A DNA stretch of 64,000 bases, taken from positions 13,654,430 to 13,718,429 of the forward strand of contig CM034549.1 in the NCBI GenBank assembly GCA_020055645.1. The letters are read 5' to 3'. The number at the start of each line of letters is the position of its first letter. Position 1 is the first letter of the stretch. The position numbers and the translations under genes were made by a program. This document shows, in pieces, positions 55,738 to 64,000 of this stretch. Below the pieces are notes generated by a model. The model did no database searches. It had not been told where the DNA came from and saw nothing but the letters and a program-made list of their open reading frames with translations. The DNA is from Tomocerus qinae (Eukaryota > Arthropoda > Collembola > Entomobryomorpha > Tomoceridae).

Positions 55738-57690
55738 TTTTGTGACATCTATAATAATTCGAATTTTGCTGTTAATCTTTTAAATCTTTGTACATATACA
55801 ATTTTCAACTTAATAAATAGAAAGAACCATTTAAGCTTCTTTTCAAGAAATAAAAATGTAAGAAAACACATTATACCGAACCACAAGGCTATTCAGATTA
55901 CCGTATTAATCGATTTAGTTCCCCATATCGCAATAATTCCCCAATTGGGGAACTAAATGAATAAATTTGGGAAAAGATGGCTATCCAAATGTTTAGTTCC
56001 CCATATCGAAATAGTTCCCCACCCTAAAATCCTAAATTAAAGATATATACCAAGATATATAAGTTGGCTATATACCAAGCAAATAAATGTCGTTTAAATG
56101 GCCTTTTCACTACTTCAGTGAACATTCAAATATTATAAATCTTAATTAGAAATATTTTAGAGAAAATAGAGCATGAAAACTTATTATAATGTGTAGTTTG
56201 TGTATCTCTGCTAAGTGTTCACTGTAATTTACCATTATATGCATTTTTACCAATGATGGTAAAAAAGGATAAAAAGTCGTAAAGTTTTTAAAGTAGAATG
56301 AAGATGATGACGAAGAAATAGATGTTGATCTAACCGAACCTATAAACGTATCTTTATCGTCTGACGACCGAAATCTAAATTCGTACTAATATGCTCATTC
56401 ACTATATTTAGAATTTAATTTTACGTTGAAATAATACGAAAATTTGACATTGAAATTTTTTAATTTGCCATTCGAAATATAGTTCCCCATATCATAATAA
56501 TTCCCCAAGTGGGGAACTATAAGAATATTTTTGACCAAAAAATGGTCTCCAAATGGGAGTTCCCCTGGGGAACTAAATCGATTAATACGGTATGTGAAAG
56601 CGGCCTAGGCTCTCTTGGTCCTAAACGGAGGCTGCTACGGAAGTCAAAATAGGATTAGGGATAATTTTACTGAATTTTGTTTCACACATTGAAAAGCGGG
56701 AATTCGAAGCCCAAATGTGCATAAAATTGTAAAATGTTTGGCAACATTCGAAAGGAGAAAATATTTACAACAGAAATTACTATCAAAAATAGTTTATTGC
56801 TGCTAGTTTGGACGATAAAAAAATAAATGTTTTAAAATACAATTTTTAAACAAAATAGGCATTCAATCAAAGATATGAATGTCCTTTAAGAGAAAGCATT
56901 CATTCCCGTCTTCAATGAAGTTTTCCTATTATAGACTAAAACTACACTGACAACTGATTTGCTCTAATTGTGGAGTAAATGTTGTCTTCTCGTCAGACAG
57001 AACTCTTAATTATGTGATTTTAATCTAAAGCTTCTGGACCACAAGGCTGGAAAACGAAAGAACTATAAGGAGTTTTATTTTTAATTGAAAATTAAAAAGA
57101 GAGTTTAGGCTTCGACATTCCGATTTTTAATGTCCAAAATAAAATTCAGTAAAATTATTCTTATATTCTATTTTGTCGCAAATATTGCCATCTTTCCAGT
57201 GGTGGTAATGAATAATGACTACTTATTTATTAACCACAATTTAAGCTTCAGGCTTTAATTAAAAATGCTTATTGGAATAATCGAAATCTTTTCAGTTTTT
57301 GCATTTCCTAAATCATGGGGTGTGGGTGGAGGTAAACATCAGCATGCAAAGCAGTTGCTTCTGGATTTTGTGATGTTATAATCAAGCAAAACTAAAGACT
57401 GGAAAAGCTGGTCCATCTCTGGATAAATGACGGATAAATATCTATGAAGGATGCGGGATCATTGAATCACTTGATAATATTATTTTCTCAAGCTCAACAC
57501 GTATCGCAAAAATTTTTCTCAGCACATGTTTGCACTATAATAACCTTTGATTGGTATATAAGCTAAATTTAATTTATAAATAATTCTCAAGGAAAAAGTC
57601 ATGATTTTGTGACGTATTTAAATTGCCATATTTGTGCTCGAAAACAAAAGTTTTATTGTCACAATAGTCATAAATTTACCGATATTAACT
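55738..57690. other. Intergenic between copy 2 and PCCA
   Basis: Contains the 694-bp element at 55899-56592; the rest is AT-rich with no gene recognised. Confidence 0.5.
55899..56592. mobile_element. 694-bp non-autonomous element with TACCGTATTAATCG ends
   Basis: Termini TACCGTATTAATCGATTTAG (continuing into TTCCCC) and the complement at the right end. The word TAGTTCCCCATATCG, or close variants, recurs near both ends and in both orientations. No coding capacity. Confidence 0.75.
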
Positions 57691-60600
57691 ATGAAATTCT
57701 TCAGTTCTTCCCAAAGTGGAATACTTCGCCACTTTTCTACATCCAAATTCTTTTCAACAAAATTATCATCTAAACCTTCAGCCACTTCATTAGCACCAGC
57801 GGGGAAGATATGGGCTGACAGCATTTACAAAACAAATCCTGTTGATTTTTCGGAACCTACTTTCGGAAAAATTCTGATTGCAAATCGTGGAGAAATTGCT
57901 GTACGAGTAATTCGCACTGCTAGAAAAATGGGAATTAAAACTGTTGCTGTATACTCCACAGCTGATTCCCGTTCGGTATGTTTATGTTATGCGGTTATGC
58001 TAAGCGATGCGGTGCCATTATTTTACAAAAGTTATCCTATAATCACTATATAAATGGAGATTTCTAATCATCCACTATGGGCACTTCTCTGCAAAAACGT
58101 CGAGTTAAAGATTATGTATAATAATATATTATTATGTATTATGTACTCGTACTCCTCAAGTTAGAATTCGAGACTAGAATGAATGACAATAAAATTTTAT
58201 TAATTAGTTACAATCACGTAATAATTAATTTCTCAGAATTGCAATCTTTCTAATAAAATGCTATTTCATGCTATTTCCAAAAAAATTTTCTTTGCAATAA
58301 ATTAATTTTTTATGAGAACTACAATAATTTACAATTGCATTATTATTTTATAGGTTGGATCGAAAAACTCGACTATATAGTATCGAAATAGAATAGTAGT
58401 AAGATAAGCATATTATATTATTGACGTTTTTCGAAAATTCTTCGACTTTAACTCAACTCCTTTGTATTAAAACATGTTTTGCTGGTAAATTTGTGAATTC
58501 TTATACGTCGTTTTTGCATGACTGGTAATATTTTTTCCATGATACGGAATACTATGATGACCTATAATTAAAAGTACCTATACAATTATTTAGATGCATG
58601 TAGAAATGGCCGACGAAGCAGTTTGCATAGGAGAGCCAGCTGCATCTCAATCCTATCTGGTCATGGAAAAAATACTTGACGCAATCAAGCAAACTGGTGC
58701 TGAAGCCGTTCATCCTGGCTATGGATTCTTGTCTGAAAATGCCACGTTTGTTAAAAAACTAGTAAGTTAATGATGCTACGTTTTTACGTTTATTTTCAAG
58801 TTCAGGCAAATGTGTTGCATTTCGCTACTCCACCGCATTCTATATCCATGTATAATTTTATAATATCAATGTTGAAATACTTACTTAAATGCTGTATTCA
58901 TTTTACAGGAAGATATGAAAGTCAAATTTATGGGACCCCCAGCTACAGCAATTCATGGGATGGGAGACAAATTGGAGTCCAAACGTTTGGCTATTAAAGC
59001 TGGAGTGAATACCGTAAGATGACAATATTTTGTAACACATACATAGAATATGTTCGTTTGATGTTGGTAAATTCATTACGTAAATTCAGGTTCCTGGATA
59101 TGACGGGGAGATCGACGATGAAGAACACTGCTTACGAATCTCTAATTCTATCGGGTACCCCGTGATGATTAAGGCCTCTGCAGGGGGAGGCGGAAAAGGA
59201 ATGCGAATAGCCCATAATGAAAAAGAAGCAGTGGAAGGATTTCGTCTGGCCAAAACGGAAGCTAAAGCTTCATTCGGGGACGACAGAATATTAATAGAAA
59301 AATTTGTAGTGAATCCAAGACACATTGAAATCCAAGTATTATGCGATGCACATGGAAATGGAGTGTATCTCAACGAAAGGGAATGCAGCATTCAACGAAG
59401 AAATCAAAAAGTTATTGAAGAAGCCCCAAGTCCCTTTGTTGATCCATCATTACGACAGGTAGGAGAGATAAAATAAAATAATTTTATAATTGATAGTAAT
59501 ATCTCTAAAAATTGCATTGTTCAATAATTTGTCTAATTTTGTACATAATTCTAGGCAATGGGAAAACAAGCGTTGGAATTAGCAGCTGCTATAGGATATA
59601 CTTCAGCTGGTACGGTGGAATTCCTAGTTGACAATAAGAAAAACTTCTATTTCTTAGAAATGAATACGAGGCTGCAGGTAAGAAAGTATAAAATCTCCAT
59701 TGATCTAAAATCTCATGAGTGATCTTGCTAATATAGTTTGGTATAATTAGGTAGAGCATCCGATTACAGAATGCATCACTGGAGTTGATTTAGTACAAGA
59801 AATGATACGTGTAGCATACGGGCATCCTTTGACTGTTCGACAATCTGACATTCCTTTGGAAGGTTGGGCTTTGGAAATGAGAGTATATGCCGAAGACCCT
59901 ACAAGAAATTTTGGAACTCCGTCTACTGGAAGGCTTTTTAAGTACGAATTATTTTTCCTGTTTTCAAAACAATTGGTCTTTAAAGTGGTTAGTGACAGTG
60001 TAGAAAGAAATGTTTTTCTAATTCTTTTAAATAATTGTGCATGGATATTGTAGATACGTTGAGCCTGTAGGAGAAGGAGTTCGTTGTGACTCAGGGGTAC
60101 GAGAAGGAAGCGAAATATCCGTTTTCTACGATCCTATGATATGTAAATTAGTGACATACGGTAAAGACAGACAAGAAGCAATCACCAGAGGGAAGAAAGC
60201 CCTTGACTCCTACGTGATTCAAGGTGTCTCCCACAATATTCCACTATTGAGGGACATTTTAAGTGAAGTAAGTCTAAGTACATAGTATTTATATTTTTGT
60301 TAAGTTGGTTTTCAGTTTATTGTTAGCAGTAAAAGTTTGTAATAATGTTGTCATTCTAGAGTTCTTATGTCAGTGGAGATACTGACACTTCGTATCTTCC
60401 CCGAGTATATCCCAAAGGATTTACTCTGCCTGCACTTTCAGACAATCACTTTCAAATTTTACAAGCCATCGCAAGTGTTCTAGAAGCAGCTCGCAGCGTT
60501 CGCCTCCGAGAAAAAAGTTCTTCATGGGATTATGTTGTTTCTCATTCAGACAGGGCGACTGCAATCAATGTGTCCAAAACTAACCAGGGATTTTCCGTAA

Positions 60601-61524
60601 GTTTAAATCCTTTGCATTATAGACAAATGCATACATCGGTCGTAACGAAATAAGTCAAGATAGTTTTTGTATAACTTACGACCTTGTAAGCTATGTATAG
60701 TTATTCGATGTAAACTAATCTTGTTCTTGTAATAATATTATTATTAAAACTTTTAAAGCTTGTTCAATCTCGTTAAAAAGAACTTCAAATTAACCTTTCA
60801 GGTAAACATTGAAGGTCGTGAAATATCCTTGCCGCTGTGGGACATGACTAAACCAACAGCTGAGCTGGAAGTTAACGGAGAAGAATTTATCTTGCAAATC
60901 CATGGCAGAGGAAGCGGTCCAGTATGGAAAATAGGTTTTCAGGGTTCCTCTTATGACTTCCGTTTACTAACTCCTCTTGCTCAGAGTCTACTTGACATTA
61001 TGCCGTTGCCAAAATCTGTAAGTCAATTTATATCTTTGTGTTGGCATTTACATTCAATGCAAGTGCATTCATTGTATACTGAAGCTATAGTTGCTATCGG
61101 AAAGTGCTTGTCAGTCGCTATGAATTTACTTTTGACTACCTATTGCAGAGTGAGTCTTCTAAGGAACTTTTGAGTCCCATGCCAGGAGTTGTACGTGCTG
61201 TGGCTGTCAAAGTTGGAGACAAAGTGAGCAAAGGCCAGGAGGTTTGTGTTATCGGTAAGTTGGATAAACCCTATGCAAACGTTGTCCTGTATAAGATAGC
61301 TCCTTTACTTAATCTGCAATTGGCTCACGCTGAGTGAATGCATTTACTTAATGGTCACATCTTTGATGCTGCAACCTTTAATTTCAAAACGATTTTTTCT
61401 ATTTTCAGAGGCAATGAAGATGCAAAACAAATTAGTTATTGCTGCAGATGGAATCGTTGCGGAAGTCAAAGTGAAAGAAGGAGATACCGTTTCAGAAGAA
61501 GATCTTCTGATTGCTTTAAAATAA
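57691..61524 (+). CDS. PCCA: Propionyl-CoA carboxylase alpha subunit, mitochondrial (PCCA)
   Basis: The alpha subunit carries biotin and carboxylates it with ATP and bicarbonate; with PCCB it makes methylmalonyl-CoA in the matrix. Eleven exons: 57691-57975, 58594-58761, 58909-59013, 59090-59458, 59555-59677, 59751-59941, 60054-60267, 60360-60596, 60802-61017, 61149-61254, 61409-61524; 709 aa, phases all agree. A Ser/Phe/Lys-rich, acid-poor N-terminus fits a transit peptide. Then come biotin carboxylase [29 protein letters not shown], the ATP-grasp glycine loop [36 protein letters not shown], the PCC-specific middle domain, and a biotinyl domain with EAMKMQ (K675, 35 residues from the end). 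[13 protein letters not shown] and the BT region favour PCCA over MCCC1 or pyruvate carboxylase. An upstream in-frame ATG at 57634 is possible. Confidence 0.95.
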
Positions 61525-62911
61525 AATGGCAGTTGCTGTACAATCCGTTAATACAGATTTCCAGTTCTCTAAGGACATAGTCCTATTATACTGCACTGGG
61601 TAACAATACTATTACATGAAATTGCAGCAGTATAATAGGTTTACCTGAATAGCATTGTTCTCTCTGTTTGTGAAATTAAATGTTCAATTTATTAGCTCTG
61701 CTTTACAGATATTCATATTCTTATAATGACACACAATTTTAAAATAGAGTATATTAATTTTAATAATAAATATGTCAGCGTTAGATATGGGTACAAGGTA
61801 TTTCAATGACCTCCTTAAGACCTAGATAATTGCTGACTTAAATATTTACAGTACTAACTAGTAGAAAAGTTTTTACAGCGTCATTGGGGGTTTATAGGTA
61901 AATGCAATTGATATCTCTATCTTTTGTACCGAAACTGCCAAAATGCAAATAAAATCTTACCAATGAAATCCGAAGCATAAATTACTTACATATGTGTATG
62001 GCATATATGAGAACAATATCTCGTATGTATTATGTAAAATTAATTTCCATCTCTCCTCTCTAATACCTTATACGTTGACATGATGGTCCTACCTACATAT
62101 CAGCTATTGAAAACTTCAAAATGTTTTCCATGTACAAATTAAGAAAATCAACTTATTTTATTAGTAATGAACTAGATAAAATTAAAACAACTAACCTTTG
62201 TAAGTACTGTTAATGTAGAACTGGTTATTGTGGTGCTTAAACGAAACTGTAGTTTACCTATGTAATAGGAAATAGTAAAACGTAACAACTTATTTTTGGT
62301 CTGTGCAATGAAAAATGTTAATGTTTAAAATAAGATTTTAAATAAAGTCGGTTTAAGAAAGGAATTTGTGAAAGAGACCGCTGCGTTAAATGAGATTACA
62401 TGTCATTTAAGCAAATACGATCTAAAACAAGAACATTATGCTTTTGTTTTAGTACTGTGAAAGCATAAAATAAAGGTACTTCCTATGAAGGCGTTGAAAT
62501 AAGTATGATGAATAAATATCTTGACCTTGCTCTTATTTAATTTAGATGGTTATTTGTGAAGAAATGGGGAAGGTGCCCAATTTCAATGTTTATTTAGTTA
62601 TAGCAATTACGTGTTTCGTGTTTCATGTTACTCATTTATTTACTATAACAATGAGCCTAAAGCATCGTTAACCTTTCACTGATATTTGTATGAAAAGGAT
62701 TGGCACAAAAGACCCAGGGTAAACATTGAAATTAGGTCTAGTGGATTGCAAATGTACACTGGTTAAATACAGTTTCTATGTCCTCTAATTCCATTTCATT
62801 TTGAACAAGGGCTATTGTTCATTTGCTTATGGTGGTGAATAGAGTCAATAAATATTTGTTTACATTTTGGGTCAGTTACAAAGGAGTTCATTATCGACAT
62901 TGTTGGTAATT
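61525..62911. other. PCCA 3' flank and intergenic
   Basis: A short hairpin (CCTATTATACTGC / GCAGTATAATAGG, 61573-61640) just past the PCCA stop. The rest is AT-rich with no gene recognised. Confidence 0.45.
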
Positions 62912-64000
62912 ATGTCGCGGACTTGTGCAATTTTAGTTTGTTTGGTAACTTCATCGTTAATGATGGTTCTCGTACATGGCTTCCCTATTCCTAATTTTTG
63001 TTTCGGAGGCCTATGTACTAAGTCTGCTATGAAATCTGAAAACACCAAGAGGGGTAAGCTGTTTGGTTTTACTCTTGAAGACTCTTTCATCGACATATAT
63101 GATTCTTAACTGTGATAATATAAAAGTTTCAAAAGTATCTGAAACTTAAATTACCGAAATAAATCGCCTCATTGAGTTAACCTTGAAAGAACAAAGAAAG
63201 CTAATCAAATCAATATTAAATATACTTACCTTTCGATCTCTCTTGAGCTTATCTTTGTTTCTTACCGTCCAAATACAAACATTGCAATCCATATTAGTAC
63301 ATAGATAAATTCTAGCAATGAAAATTGATTTGGTTAGTTACAAGGACGTATTTAGGATGGGCTTTACGGGCTGAAACCCCCCCCCCCCGAAATCCAAGAA
63401 AAAGGGAATTTTTTTCTCAAAATAACAAAAAATTTCAGGCTATTTTTGACTCATTACCTTTAAAAATGCCAAAAATTTTCGCGCTACGCGCGAATATATA
63501 TACTTGAAATATCTATTGGAAATCTATAGCCCCCTCCGAAACTCAGTTCTGCATACGTGCTTGGTTAGTTATCAATCACTGAACTCAATTTTCTCGAAAT
63601 TTTCTAAACTGTATATCGACTTCTAATTCCGTTTTAATTATGCATTAAGTTTCTGGGGAAGTCGTAACCAGGGATGAAATTCTATAATTTGCATAAAGTT
63701 AACGAATCATTCTGTCATTTTTGATTGCAGCAACTTTCCCAAATCCTATTGGACTATTTTTTGAAAAAATGAAAAGAATTCATAAAGAAATGTATCATAG
63801 TACCCCTGTCGAAGACACTACAACAGTAAAAATTGATACCACAACACTAAAGGAGATGACTAATTATTATGCACATCACCATAGATTGCATGAGTCTTGG
63901 GAGAGTGAAGAGAAGTCTTCACGAGTTACCCGAGAAATTAAGCACAATACAAAAAGACCGAAGTCGCATCATAAACAGGAATCATCATCGGAAGAAAATA
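62912..64000 (+). CDS. Secreted protein or peptide precursor, 5' part
   Basis: Exon 62912-63053 joins an exon starting at 63733 (acceptor GATTGCAG) in phase and runs off the window. A hydrophobic signal peptide (MSRTCAILVCLVT... ending VHG) is followed by FPIPNFCFGGLCTK, with two cysteines five residues apart, and a KR pair at the exon junction. The second exon encodes a basic, then Thr- and Ser/Glu-rich region with KRIHKEMYH, HHHRLH and TKRPKSHHK. Dibasic sites after a signal peptide resemble neuropeptide or hormone precursors, but I recognise no family and the 3' end is missing. An ATG at 62867 is in frame but would bury the signal peptide. Confidence 0.55.
63054..63732 (+). other. First intron of the secreted-protein gene, with a dispersed repeat
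   Basis: Donor GGGGTAAGC, acceptor TTTTTGATTGCAG. A CACGTA-bounded repeat (63340-63565) lies inside; otherwise nothing seen. Confidence 0.5.
63340..63565. repeat. CACGTA-bounded short dispersed repeat
   Basis: From AGGACGTATTTAGGATGGGC through a C10 run, ATCCAAGAAAAAGGGAATTT and TTTTCGCGCTACGCGCGAA to CAGTTCTGCATACGTGCTTG; best match is 34664-34893. Confidence 0.7.

Overview
This is a eukaryotic, AT-rich nuclear window with GT-AG introns, most likely from an arthropod and probably an insect. The reasons are small-to-medium introns, a ZAD-type C2H2 zinc-finger gene (a family expanded in arthropods), a P-element-like THAP transposon, and many palindromic MITEs.

Layout, left to right. (1) 1-1728 (+): the C-terminal end of a single-pass membrane protein resembling CatSper delta/epsilon auxiliary subunits. 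(2) About 2137-9255: a decayed P-element-like DNA transposon. It has a THAP transposase pseudogene on + and, antisense near its right end, a broken gene with a DEDD exonuclease-like domain; three hairpin elements lie inside it. (3) GET4 at 11149-12811 (-). (4) A ZAD plus about ten-finger C2H2 protein at 15120-20113 (+). (5) SPT4, the small DSIF subunit, at 21222-22566 (-). (6) 22.6-27.2 kb: a repeat-only block with a 2.65-kb element bounded by about 300-bp inverted repeats and several smaller inverted-repeat elements. (7) A compact XMAP215/CKAP5/msps-like gene at 27236-33113 (-) with a recent tandem duplication of one whole TOG domain. (8) Another repeat-rich stretch with an orphan PDIA5-like exon. 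(9) MED23 at 36738-42669 (-), 19 exons. (10) Two tandem epoxide-hydrolase (EPHX4-like) genes at 47386-48815 and 53788-55737 (+), separated by a 130-bp satellite array. (11) PCCA, the biotin-carrying propionyl-CoA carboxylase subunit, at 57691-61524 (+). (12) The start of a secreted, possibly prepropeptide-like gene at 62912 to the window end (+).

Most cellular genes are unrelated housekeeping neighbours (tail-anchored protein targeting, transcription elongation, Mediator, microtubules, propionate metabolism). Their exon models were built by reading both strands and checking that spliced phases sum to whole codons: SPT4 116 aa, GET4 about 289, MED23 1399, PCCA 709, zinc finger 824, TOG protein 1390, hydrolases 346 and 347.

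The most interesting signals are the CatSper-like gene in an apparent arthropod, the exonuclease-like passenger on the antisense strand of the P-like element, the duplicated TOG module in a shortened XMAP215 relative, and a MITE that landed exactly on a splice acceptor TAG in the second epoxide hydrolase and appears to have rebuilt it. Assignments rest on reading motifs by eye; no database search was possible.
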